This document shows, in pieces, positions 7,450-14,734 of a stretch of 62,236 nucleotides of DNA. The position numbers were made by a program, and so were the translations under genes. The DNA comes from DASRPD01 sp035646535 (GTDB lineage Bacteria; Actinomycetota; Acidimicrobiia; IMCC26256; JANYLB01), in assembly GCA_035646535.1 (NCBI GenBank), contig DASRPD010000115.1:1-62236 (forward strand), given 5' to 3'. How positions within the stretch are numbered: position 1 is the stretch's first letter; every line of letters starts with the position of its first letter. The notes beneath the pieces are model-generated. The model worked only from the letters and a program-made list of their open reading frames with translations, was not told where the DNA came from and made no database searches.

Positions 7450-9213
7450 CTAACGCCGCTCGCCTCGGCCGGGTTCGAGCCGCCACTTGTTGGCGCGGCT
7501 CTTACGACGCGACCCCGTTGTCGTGACTTCGCCGTCGGCCTCCATCCTCCTCAACCACTTCAGGACACCTTCCTTGGTCATCCCGAGGCTGGCGGCCAGC
7601 TCCCTCGAACTCCGGGGTCCGCCGACGAGGAGTCTCAGGAGATCAGGACGCCGGTCTCGGCGCGGCGAGGCCGTGCCCTCGTTGCCAAATGGAAGCGGCG
7701 TCTGGCCGTCGTCGCGATTGGCTCCCGCGAGATGCCAGCGTGCCCACCGTCGGTCGCGACTCTTCTCGAGGAGGCCGAGGCCGGCCATTCCGGTCAAGTC
7801 GCGGGTTGCGGTGAGGGCATCGCACCCGGTGAGGGTGCGGTACTGCTGGTTCGTGATCGGCGAATGGCGGCGCGCGAACGCCAAGCCGAGCCGCTGACGG
7901 TCATGAAGTCCGGTGGTGTCGACGTTTGCGAGCCATGCCAGCGCTTCCTCGTCGAGGAGGCCGTGGTTGCGAATCAGAACTCGGAACTCGCGCACGGTAT
8001 CCACGAGAAGCGGCGGCTCGATCCCCGCGTTTCGTAAGGCTGCCGCTGCGACGAGAAGGCCGGTCCCACGGTTCTCGCAAACCGTGCGCCCGGTGTCCGG
8101 CACCTCGACGTCTTCGAGCAGCTTCGCGAGCACGGCGTTGCGAGAGGACGAAACCGACTCGGCCAGGAGGTCCTCGCGTGCGACCGGCCCATACAGGCCG
8201 CCGGGGCTGCTCACCTCGAGGCGATCGGGATAGAGCTCGACCCGAACTTGCGCGCCCCGCGCGAGGGGGTGGTAATCGCGGTGCATCAGCGCGTTGGCGA
8301 TCACCTCTCGCACCGCCTCCTCCGGGTACTCCCATGTGTCTTCTCGGCCGAGCCCAACCACGACCGAGCGACGCTTCATGTTCCGGCGCATTGCGGCGAG
8401 GGCGCCGGCAACCATCGCCGGAATCGGCCCGTCGATTGACTGGTTGTCGGTGAACCTCGTCCCGTCCTGGAGTGGCTCGCCCGTCGTGGTCGGGTAGGCC
8501 ACGAATGTGATGTCGAGCTGTGGGAAGTGCTGCTGCGGGTAGCGCCCGAGCGCGAGCAGGCCGCCGAGGGTGATCGCGGGTCCCTTGTCGGTGGCGATGA
8601 CCACCCCCATCATTCGAAGGATGTCGTCGTCGGTGGCTGTCGCGAACACGGGGCCACGGGTATCGCGGAGACGCCGGAGCAGCCGCGACAGGAGGCCGGG
8701 GTCAAGGTCTGCCAGGGTCGCCTCCGGTACCGGCATGGTGTCGTCCTGCGGCTGGCCCTGCGAAGACCTGAGGACGTGGACCTCGTAGGTCGTGAGCGCG
8801 CGGTCGCCGTCGTGGGTTCGCAGGAACGAGCCCCGCTCGATCCCCCGTGCCTTCACGAAGCACGGCTTTCGCTCGATGGGCAGGGGATCGATCACGGCGA
8901 TAACGACTGGGTGCTCGTCTATGGCGACGACGTCGATTTCCGGCCGGATGGGCGGCTCCATCTGGTCCGCGCAAGCCGAGGCCAGGTCCGCTGCCAACTT
9001 CGAAGCATCGACCTCGACGGGGCGGAACCCGTCCACTTCGTCGAGCCCGAGGATCAGGAGACCGCCCTCTGCGTTAGCAAAGGCGGACACCGTCTCGACG
9101 GCACTCCGCGGAAGACCCCCTGCCGCGGCCTTGGCTTCAACGTCCTGGAGGTCGGTGCTGGCCCGTCGCAGACGGTCCAGCGCAGCCTCGAATGGCTCCT
9201 GGAGGCTCCCCAT
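7450..9213 (-). CDS. AlbA_2 (Schlafen-like) DNA-binding / GHKL ATPase / winged-helix protein
   Basis: A 587-residue protein of the family often labelled RecG-related helicase, although no helicase motif is present. The N-terminal 140 residues form an AlbA_2 domain (DVEAKAAAGGLPRSAVETVS, then ANAEGGLLILGLDE, and ERGSFLRTHDG). A GHKL-type ATPase follows: N-box EVIANALMHRDY at about 303-314, SPGGLYG near 332 and NRGTG near 379. The last ~130 residues contain one or two winged-helix segments, one around SSRELAASLGMTKEGVLKWL. ATG 9213 has AGAAGGG upstream. It is convergent to the RM operon, and four GTTGTCTGAC iterons lie 44-91 bp upstream of its start. Related proteins are often regulators or defence components; the target here is unknown. 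Confidence 0.85.
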   Translation of the reverse strand: MGSLQEPFEAALDRLRRASTDLQDVEAKAAAGGLPRSAVETVSAFANAEGGLLILGLDEVDGFRPVEVDASKLAADLASACADQMEPPIRPEIDVVAIDEHPVVIAVIDPLPIERKPCFVKARGIERGSFLRTHDGDRALTTYEVHVLRSSQGQPQDDTMPVPEATLADLDPGLLSRLLRRLRDTRGPVFATATDDDILRMMGVVIATDKGPAITLGGLLALGRYPQQHFPQLDITFVAYPTTTGEPLQDGTRFTDNQSIDGPIPAMVAGALAAMRRNMKRRSVVVGLGREDTWEYPEEAVREVIANALMHRDYHPLARGAQVRVELYPDRLEVSSPGGLYGPVAREDLLAESVSSSRNAVLAKLLEDVEVPDTGRTVCENRGTGLLVAAAALRNAGIEPPLLVDTVREFRVLIRNHGLLDEEALAWLANVDTTGLHDRQRLGLAFARRHSPITNQQYRTLTGCDALTATRDLTGMAGLGLLEKSRDRRWARWHLAGANRDDGQTPLPFGNEGTASPRRDRRPDLLRLLVGGPRSSRELAASLGMTKEGVLKWLRRMEADGEVTTTGSRRKSRANKWRLEPGRGERR

Positions 9214-9256
9214 CAGGCCACCCTTCTCACAACCATGAGTTGACTGTACACGCCAA

Positions 9257-9304
9257 GTTGTCTGACAGGTTGTCTGACGGCGTTGTCTGACGGAGTTGTC
9301 TGAC
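9257..9304. repeat. Four iterons GTTGTCTGAC, phased every 12-13 bp
   Basis: Exact copies of GTTGTCTGAC start at 9257, 9269, 9282 and 9295. The array lies in the 287-bp gap between the AlbA_2-family gene (start 9213, minus strand) and the TIR gene (start 9501, plus strand). Multiple phased sites suggest cooperative binding, most simply by the AlbA_2/winged-helix protein acting on its own promoter, or a plasmid-like iteron array. A 6-bp inverted repeat with a short loop follows at 9334-9350 (ACCCGC/GCGGGT). Confidence 0.85.
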
Positions 9305-9500
9305 TAGCGACCGTCTCGCCCGAGCGGTTGAACACCCGCCTCTCGCGGGTCGCGTATCCGACGATGCGGACGGGCCGCCGAACTCGATGGTTGAACCCGT
9401 TCGATCCATGTCGCCGACGTGGTCCTCACGAGGATCGACCTCGCGTAACTGTCCCACCTCATCGCTACGGTAAAGAGACTCGACCTCGAGGAGCTCGCCG

Positions 9501-9887
9501 ATGCCCAAGACGCCGGTCTTCGTCAGTTTCGACTATGACCACGACAACGACTGCAAGAACTTGCTCATCGGTCAGGCCAAGAACGAGGACTCTCCGTTTG
9601 AGATCGAGGATTGGTCGATCAAGGAGGCATCGAGTGATTGGAAGAGCAAGGCGCGGACTCGGATCAAGCGCGTTGACCAGGTCATCGTGATCTGCGGCGA
9701 ATACACCGATTCAGCAACGGGAGTCAACGCGGAGATCGAGATCGCGCGCGACGAGAGCAAGCCCTACTTCCTCCTCAACGGGCGCCCGAACGGGTCGTAC
9801 GCGAAGCCGACCGCGTCCCTGACCACCGACAAGGTCTACAAGTGGAACTGGGAGTACTTGAAGAAGCTCATCGCCGGTGGTCGTTGA
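9501..9887 (+). CDS. ThsB-like TIR domain protein
   Basis: A single-domain protein of 128 residues in the MTH538/ThsB branch of TIR-like folds. It opens with VFVSFDYDHDNDCKNLL, the first strand and helix of the fold, then has GQAKNEDSPF, a strand VDQVIVICGEYT, and GVNAEIEIARDE, whose Glu78 or Glu80 is the best candidate for the NAD-cleaving glutamate. In Thoeris, ThsB proteins sense phage infection and turn NAD into a cyclic ADP-ribose-type signal that activates an effector. The ATG at 9501 has GAGGA 7 bases upstream. The next two genes follow at +14 and -4 bp, so all three form an operon. No ThsA (SIR2-SLOG) gene is present. Confidence 0.87.
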   Translation: MPKTPVFVSFDYDHDNDCKNLLIGQAKNEDSPFEIEDWSIKEASSDWKSKARTRIKRVDQVIVICGEYTDSATGVNAEIEIARDESKPYFLLNGRPNGSYAKPTASLTTDKVYKWNWEYLKKLIAGGR

Positions 9888-9900
9888 CGGATCCGAGGCG

Positions 9901-10419
9901 ATGCCCTCGGAAGATCGCTCAACTGAACTTGAGTTGTACAAGCTTGCGGTCGAGATGGCTGATCGGACGTCAGCCCGACGCGCAGGCTCCAACACGTTCT
10001 TCGTCAGCCTGAACGCGGCTCTCGCCGCCGTCATCGCGATCTTGAGTTCTGCCCGGAAGCCCCCTCCGCACAGGGCACTCCCGACCTTCGACGCGTTCGG
10101 ACTGATTGTTGCGGCGGTGGCTGGCGTGGTTCTCTCTCTGACTTGGTGGGCATTGCTGCGCTACTACCGCCGTCTGAACCGGGCGAAGTTCCAAGTGATC
10201 AACGAGATGGAACGGCGATTCCCCGTTCAGCCGTACACCGCCGAGTGGTCGTTCCTTCATTCCGGTGAGACGGGCGCGGATCCGAAGGTTGAATCTGGAC
10301 TTCCTGCCTGGTGGCGGCGGCAGCGCCACCGGGAGGCCAGCGCGGTGGAGCAGGTGGTTCCATTCGTGTTTGCCGCGATCTACGTTCTCCTCATGATCCG
10401 TGTCGTCTGGTTCCGTTGA
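9901..10419 (+). CDS. Small membrane protein, RipA-family-like; candidate effector of the TIR cassette
   Basis: A 172-residue membrane protein. Hydrophobic helices lie at about 31-50 (NTFFVSLNAALAAVIAIL), 65-87 and 151-170, with a charged cytoplasmic stretch between helices 2 and 3. Conserved-looking features are ELYKLAVEMADRTSARRA before the first helix, RYYRRLNRAKFQVINEMERR after the second, and PYTAEW. From memory this resembles the group named RipA family octameric membrane protein, and the layout recalls SLATT-type two-helix effectors. I chose ATG 9901; GTG 9877 is in frame and would overlap the TIR gene by 11 bases. The downstream gene overlaps its stop as TTGA. A pore-forming role triggered by a TIR-made nucleotide is inference. 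Confidence 0.75.
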   Translation: MPSEDRSTELELYKLAVEMADRTSARRAGSNTFFVSLNAALAAVIAILSSARKPPPHRALPTFDAFGLIVAAVAGVVLSLTWWALLRYYRRLNRAKFQVINEMERRFPVQPYTAEWSFLHSGETGADPKVESGLPAWWRRQRHREASAVEQVVPFVFAAIYVLLMIRVVWFR

Positions 10420-10715
10420 ACTTCATCGAAACACTTGCGTCGGAGATTCGCGCCGAGCTTCCCATCGAAGTGCTCCCAGATGACGATACCGATCAACTTT
10501 TCCTGTTCTACGCCGTCTTGCTCCTTGCCAAGGAGACAAGCGTGACTCCTGAGGACGTTCACAACGCGTGGGCTGCTTGGATGAGCGGCCGCGACGAGGG
10601 GCACCCGTCGGTGGTCCCGTTCTCAGAGCTGGACGAAGCCACCAAGGCCGAAGATCTGCCCTTCGTTGATGCGATTCGCCGCGTCGCCGAACGACGCCCG
10701 GAGGACACGCGCTAA
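10416..10715 (+). CDS. Small RyR-domain-like protein, third gene of the TIR cassette
   Basis: A 99-residue soluble protein. The TTG start at 10416 overlaps the stop of the membrane gene (TTGA), which gives a start directly at NFIETLASEIRAELP. The C-terminal half reads EDVHNAWAAWMSGRDEG, HPSVVPFSELDEATKAED and FVDAIRRVAE. This matches the pattern of the RyR domain (helix with HxxWA, then a HPxLVPYxEL loop and a Ser/Lys/Asp-rich helix) first named in ryanodine receptors. From memory, databases also hold a bacterial DUF7701 group that looks the same. RyR domains have been proposed to sense nucleotide-derived ligands, which would fit a TIR partner. The homology is by eye and needs a profile search. 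Confidence 0.68.
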   Translation: MNFIETLASEIRAELPIEVLPDDDTDQLFLFYAVLLLAKETSVTPEDVHNAWAAWMSGRDEGHPSVVPFSELDEATKAEDLPFVDAIRRVAERRPEDTR

Positions 10716-10856
10716 CCAGCTGCTAACCAACTTCGGCGGACCAGCACGGATCGGGACGAGCGAGTCGGACGTCCCGCGGCACGTTGCCGCTGGTAGCGTC
10801 GATCCCGACAACACAGCCGAGGACCGGGTCGCGCGGCCCGGACCACCGAGGCGGCA

Positions 10857-10898
10857 TTACGGATCAGAAGGTTGGGGGTTCGAATCCCTCCGAGCGCA
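10857..10898 (+). other. Attachment site: 3' half of tRNA-Arg(ACG)
   Basis: This is not a whole tRNA. It has the anticodon loop TTACGGA (anticodon ACG at 10859-10861), the 3' anticodon strand TCAGA, variable loop AGGTT, T arm GGGGG-TTCGAAT-CCCTC (10874-10890), the acceptor 3' strand CGAGCGC and discriminator A at 10898. The 5' half of the tRNA is missing: the bases before the loop do not pair with TCAGA. That is the usual result of integration into a tRNA gene, with crossover in the anticodon loop. CCA is not encoded. Confidence 0.85.
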
Positions 10899-10969
10899 CT
10901 GAACATCTCCGCGGCTCAGGCTCGGTTTCCGTCCGCCCCGGCCGCTCGAGCGGGCCTCGTTGCCCGCAT

Positions 10970-10991
10970 AGCCCGGAGTAACTGTTCAGGT
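10970..10991. repeat. Left end of IS66-family element: target duplication plus inverted repeat
   Basis: The 8-bp target duplication AGCCCGGA (10970-10977) is followed by the terminal inverted repeat GTAACTGTTCAGGT (10978-10991). IS66-family ends typically start GTAA and the family makes 8-bp duplications. Confidence 0.92.
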
Positions 10992-12473
10992 CCCGCCGGG
11001 TAGCCAGGCGTGACCTTCGAAGAGTAGGCGTAGCCCGCCGAGGATGTCGCGTTGGTTCTTGCGGAGGGTCGATACGTAGCTGCGGATGGCGCAGAAGTCG
11101 CGGGCACCGTCGAGGGTGCGCCACGATCCGGAGATCTTCTGTTGGAGCTTGACCATCCTGATGTCGCGCTCAGCTTGGTTGTTGTCGAAGCTCGCCCGGA
11201 AGTCGTTGCAGAACCGCAGGACGTCGGCGCGCTGGGCATCGAGGCGCCTCAACGGGTTGTGGGCCTTCTTCTCGTAGCCGTGCCGTTTGCCGGACTCGGG
11301 TTCGGGGTTCGCGGCGATGCCCTTGGCGATGAGTTTGCCGTAGCGGACGCGGATCGAGTGCAGTGTCGTGTCGTCGAGGCGGTCTCGCCCCGCGCGCTGC
11401 GCGGCTTCGACGGCGGTCTTCGCCTCGATGAGCAACGCGGCCAGGTCGTTGGCCCAGCCCTGGTCCCAGACCACGCCGATCGCTTGGAGCTCGCGGAGGT
11501 GATGGGCGTTGCACAAGGAGTGGACCACATCGTAGGAGCGGTAGGGCCGCCATCCGTCGTGGATCGCGATGCCGGTCATCTCGCCGATGACACCCAGGTC
11601 GTCCATCCCCAGCGTGCCGCGCCGGGCGTGGCGGTCGAGCAGGGTGAGCAGTGCCGTCGACGCCGAGTGGACCCAATGCAGCCGCCCGGCGGCTCGCCCG
11701 CCGGTCTCGTCGAAGTGCACAGCGTCCGCCGCACGCAACAACACCTTCACGTCCTCCAGGAACGGGCCGGTGGCGTCGGCCGCCTCGGCGACCATCTGGG
11801 CGAGCGCCCCGACCGAGACCTCTTGTCCGAGCACGTCGCGAAACAGTTGCGCCATCCGATCGAACGGCAGGTGTTGATGCACCGCCAGGTACACCGCCAG
11901 GGCCCGCACCCCCGGGCCGTAACAAGCCGGGGCGGTCGCCGCCGGAGGGAACACGGCCTTGGTCTCGCATCCGCACGCACAGCGACGACGCTCGACGACG
12001 TGCTCGGTGACGTGCAGGGCGATCTCGGGCAGGTCGAACACCTGGCGGCGCTCGGTGCCCACGACCTCCGCGTCGGCCAGATCGGCCCCACACGATGCGC
12101 ACGCGGCCGGTGCATGGCCCAGGACCTCATCAGGTTCGGCGACCCGGGCCAGATGCTTGCCCTCGGTTCCGGGTTGCTTTCCTGGTTTGCGCTTCGCGGC
12201 GCGCCGCTCGGCACGCGACGGTGCCGGCGGCTTCGAGAACCCTTCCGCCGAGGGAGGCATCGACGAGTTGCGCGGATTGCGGCCGAGCCGCTCTTCGAGG
12301 TCGGCGATCCGAGCCTCGAGCTCAGCGTTGCGCTGCGTCAACGCGTCGACGTGCGCTTCGAGCTGCGCGATCCGCCGGTCCCGCTCGTCGACCACACCCC
12401 ATGGTCTACCCGACCGCGCGCGCACAGTGGTGGACCCACGCGCGGACCGCGCGATTCACACCTGAATAGTTAC
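10978..12473 (-). mobile_element. IS66-family insertion sequence, 1496 bp, tnpC only
   Basis: The element is bounded by 14-bp inverted repeats with one mismatch (GTAACTGTTCAGGT at 10978-10991; its partner at 12460-12473 reads GTAACTATTCAGGT on the minus strand). AGCCCGGA is duplicated exactly on both sides. It holds a single transposase gene and no tnpA or tnpB, as in the ISBst12-like subgroup. The perfect duplication means little change since insertion. It landed 79 bp outside the tRNA-derived attachment site, in non-coding DNA, so no gene is visibly disrupted. Confidence 0.95.
10986..12395 (-). CDS. tnpC: IS66-family transposase (TnpC)
   Basis: Full-length DDE transposase of 469 residues. 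It starts with a leucine-zipper-like coiled coil (RIAQLEAHVDALTQRNAELE), then a NPRNSSMPPS segment, a zinc finger (CASCGAD and RRCACGCE), and the DDE_Tnp_IS66 domain with VHFDETG as the first aspartate, CNAHHLRELQ in the middle and DNNQAERDIRMVK with the catalytic glutamate. The C-terminus carries the family's short IS66 tail (LRLLFEGHAWLP). I chose GTG 12395 so that the protein begins just before the coiled coil; GTG 12425 is in frame upstream. The stop lies 8 bases inside the left end of the element. Confidence 0.93.
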   Translation of the reverse strand: MVDERDRRIAQLEAHVDALTQRNAELEARIADLEERLGRNPRNSSMPPSAEGFSKPPAPSRAERRAAKRKPGKQPGTEGKHLARVAEPDEVLGHAPAACASCGADLADAEVVGTERRQVFDLPEIALHVTEHVVERRRCACGCETKAVFPPAATAPACYGPGVRALAVYLAVHQHLPFDRMAQLFRDVLGQEVSVGALAQMVAEAADATGPFLEDVKVLLRAADAVHFDETGGRAAGRLHWVHSASTALLTLLDRHARRGTLGMDDLGVIGEMTGIAIHDGWRPYRSYDVVHSLCNAHHLRELQAIGVVWDQGWANDLAALLIEAKTAVEAAQRAGRDRLDDTTLHSIRVRYGKLIAKGIAANPEPESGKRHGYEKKAHNPLRRLDAQRADVLRFCNDFRASFDNNQAERDIRMVKLQQKISGSWRTLDGARDFCAIRSYVSTLRKNQRDILGGLRLLFEGHAWLPGGT

Positions 12474-12481
12474 AGCCCGGA
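12460..12481. repeat. Right end of IS66-family element: inverted repeat plus target duplication
   Basis: The inverted repeat ACCTGAATAGTTAC (12460-12473) is followed directly by the second copy of the target duplication AGCCCGGA (12474-12481). Confidence 0.92.
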
Positions 12482-12531
12482 AGAGAAGCTGCCGTCGGCA
12501 ATCGGTTCGCCGGACGTGGGCCAAAGGCCTC

Positions 12532-14532
12532 ATGGCGGGGTGGCGGACTGCCGATGAAGCCCGTATGGGGGACATGACGGGCCTGCCGCGCCCGATGGCG
12601 CCGGTGGCCGAGTTGCAGCACCCGACGGAGCGTCGCGCGGTCGTGCGTGCCGCCTTGCTCACCCCGTTACAGCTCATTCCGCTCGCGCTGATCCCGATCT
12701 ATGCGTTCGGCCGGAGCCACGGCTGGGTCGCCGATCTCCCCCTGTGGGTCCTCGTCGGCAGCGTGTTCGTGGCTCAGCTGGGCTCGAATGTCGCCTACGC
12801 ACTCTGGCCATCAGGGTGTCGCACCTGGCAGATGGTGCTGCGAGTCGGGGTCATGGTCGGCGGTGTCGCTCTGGCGATCTACGCCATTGGCTGGGGGCCC
12901 GTGTTCACGCTCGGCTACGTGTTCGCCGCCGCCGAGAACATCCGGGTCGACGGCTCGCGGGTTGCCCGGCCCGCGATCGCCTGGATGGTCTGCGCGACCG
13001 TGCTCGGACAACTGGCCATCGGCTTCGGTTGGGTCCCGTCGCTCGTCCCGCAGCCGCAGGTCCATGGGGTGGCGGTCCTGGCCGTGTTGGGCTCCGGGAT
13101 CGTCATCATGCTGCTTCAGTGGAGCACCGCCGACAAGGAACGCTTGGAGCGGGACCTCACCCATCTGTCACTGCACGATGCGCTGACGGGGCTCCCGAAC
13201 CGGATGCTGCTTCTCGATCGGCTCGAGCAGGCCCTGGCCCGCGCCCGACGGAGTGGGCTTCGCGTCGGCGTCCTGTTCTTGGACCTCGACCGGTTCAAGA
13301 ACGTCAACGACAGCCGCGGACACGATGTCGGCGATGCGCTTCTCATCGAGGTCGCACGGCGCTTGAAGAAGGCGGTGCGATCTGGCGACACCGTCGCCCG
13401 CTTCGGCGGTGACGAGTTCACGGTTCTGTGCGAGGACCTGGCCCCTGCCGACGCCGAGGTGTGGGCGCGTGAGTGCGCGCAGCGTCTGGGTGAAGCGATC
13501 GCGCGTCCTTTCGTCGCGGGCGGAACCGAGGTCGTCCTCGGGGCGAGCGTCGGCATCGCGATGGGCAGCGGCGACGGCCGCCCCGAAGATCTTCTGCGCG
13601 ATGCCGACGCGGCGATGTACCACGCCAAGGCCTCGGGTCCGGGTCGTATCGCCTTCTTCGACGACCGGTTGCGGGAGCGCGTTCTCGACCGCGACGCCAC
13701 CGAGCACGCACTGCGAAGTGCCATCGGGCGGGGCGAGCTGCGTCTCTTCTTCCAGCCGATCGTGAACCTCCGAGACGGCCGGTGCGTCGGCGCCGAAGCC
13801 CTGGTCCGCTGGCAGCACCCGACGCGCGGCATCGTCGAGCCCGAGGACTTCATCGAGCTCGCCGAGGACAGCGGCCTGATCGTGCCACTCGGCAGGTGGG
13901 TGTTCGACGAGGCGGTTCGCGCCGCAACCCGGTGGGCGCCCGATGCCCCCGACGGATTTGTCGTTGCGGTGAACGTGTCGCCCCGCCAGCTCGAACAAGA
14001 CGATCTTGCCGTGCAGCTCGAGCATCTGTTCGAGCTGCACGCGATCGACCCGCAGATGCTGTGCCTCGAGATCACCGAGAGCGCGCTGACCGCGGATGCC
14101 GACACGGCGCTCGTGATGATCCAGCGCCTGAAGTCGTTGGGCTGCTCCCTGAGCATCGACGACTTCGGGACGGGCTATTCGTCGCTGAGCCAATTCAAGT
14201 GGCTCCCGATCGACTCGGTGAAGGTCGACCGCTCATTCGTCGCCGGGCTGGGCGCGGACTCCAAGGATTCGGCGATTGTCGCGGCCGTGGTGGACCTGGC
14301 CCGGACGCTGGGCCTCGGGGTGATCGCGGAAGGCGTCGAGACCACCGCCCAGATTGCCGAGCTGGTCGCCATGGGCTGCAACCTCGCCCAGGGCTACCGT
14401 TTCGCCCGCCCCCGGCCAATCGACGACTTCGCGGACCTGGTCGGCGGCATCGCGCCCTTCCCCAAGCCCGTGCAGCTTCCGCGTCTCTCGCGCAACGACC
14501 GGAGCCTGTCGCACGATCAGCTTCGCACCTAG
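12532..14532 (+). CDS. Membrane-bound GGDEF-EAL cyclic-di-GMP enzyme
   Basis: A 666-residue protein that should make and/or degrade cyclic di-GMP at the membrane. Residues about 35-200 hold five to six hydrophobic helices. The GGDEF domain follows (LHDALTGLPNR, LDLDRFKNVND, then RSGDTVARFGGDEF), with an intact inhibitory RxxD site before an intact GGDEF motif. The EAL domain has EALVRWQHP, NVSPRQL, EITESAL, DDFGTGYSSL, KVDRSFV and EGVETTAQ, the full set expected for a working phosphodiesterase. Both halves thus look active, and the N-terminal membrane module is probably the sensor. ATG 12532 has AAAGG 4 bases upstream. The gene stands alone just downstream of the IS. Confidence 0.93.
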   Translation: MAGWRTADEARMGDMTGLPRPMAPVAELQHPTERRAVVRAALLTPLQLIPLALIPIYAFGRSHGWVADLPLWVLVGSVFVAQLGSNVAYALWPSGCRTWQMVLRVGVMVGGVALAIYAIGWGPVFTLGYVFAAAENIRVDGSRVARPAIAWMVCATVLGQLAIGFGWVPSLVPQPQVHGVAVLAVLGSGIVIMLLQWSTADKERLERDLTHLSLHDALTGLPNRMLLLDRLEQALARARRSGLRVGVLFLDLDRFKNVNDSRGHDVGDALLIEVARRLKKAVRSGDTVARFGGDEFTVLCEDLAPADAEVWARECAQRLGEAIARPFVAGGTEVVLGASVGIAMGSGDGRPEDLLRDADAAMYHAKASGPGRIAFFDDRLRERVLDRDATEHALRSAIGRGELRLFFQPIVNLRDGRCVGAEALVRWQHPTRGIVEPEDFIELAEDSGLIVPLGRWVFDEAVRAATRWAPDAPDGFVVAVNVSPRQLEQDDLAVQLEHLFELHAIDPQMLCLEITESALTADADTALVMIQRLKSLGCSLSIDDFGTGYSSLSQFKWLPIDSVKVDRSFVAGLGADSKDSAIVAAVVDLARTLGLGVIAEGVETTAQIAELVAMGCNLAQGYRFARPRPIDDFADLVGGIAPFPKPVQLPRLSRNDRSLSHDQLRT

Positions 14533-14734
14533 ACATCGACCCGGCTGCAACTGCCGTCGATCCTCGGGTTCCTCGCCGAAGGCATCAGCCGTCCGGGTCG
14601 TTCTCGACCTCGACCCGCAACTCTGCTGAGCCCGGCGACAAACCCGGTTCGGGTCGCGGTGCACCTCGTCCTCGGCCGGGTGAGCCCGCGTGTTCGGTAG
14701 CAACCGTGCCGAGAAGCAGGGCGCTGTTCCGGCG

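Larger units (their letters stand above)
1..10898. mobile_element. Integrative element (defence island), distal part, ending at a tRNA-Arg attachment site
   Basis: The segment starts inside a tyrosine integrase gene and contains an excisionase-type gene, a restriction-modification operon, a TIR-containing cassette and other non-core genes. It ends in a 42-bp copy of the 3' half of tRNA-Arg(ACG) at 10857-10898. Elements of this type usually integrate into the 3' end of a tRNA gene and leave a partial tRNA copy at the far end, so the intact tRNA gene and the other end should lie upstream of base 1. Beyond 10898 comes an IS element and then ordinary chromosomal genes. I see no conjugation or replication genes in the visible part. 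Confidence 0.75.

Noticed and set aside
7450..9213. A RecG-type helicase
   Set aside because: There is no Walker A/B helicase motif; the ATP site is of the GHKL type and the N-terminus is AlbA_2.
9501..10715. A standard type I Thoeris system
   Set aside because: No ThsA with SIR2 and SLOG domains lies next to the TIR gene; the partners are a membrane protein and a RyR-like protein.
10857..10898. A functional tRNA-Arg gene
   Set aside because: The 5' acceptor, D arm and 5' anticodon strand are missing, so it cannot fold as a tRNA; it is an attachment-site copy.
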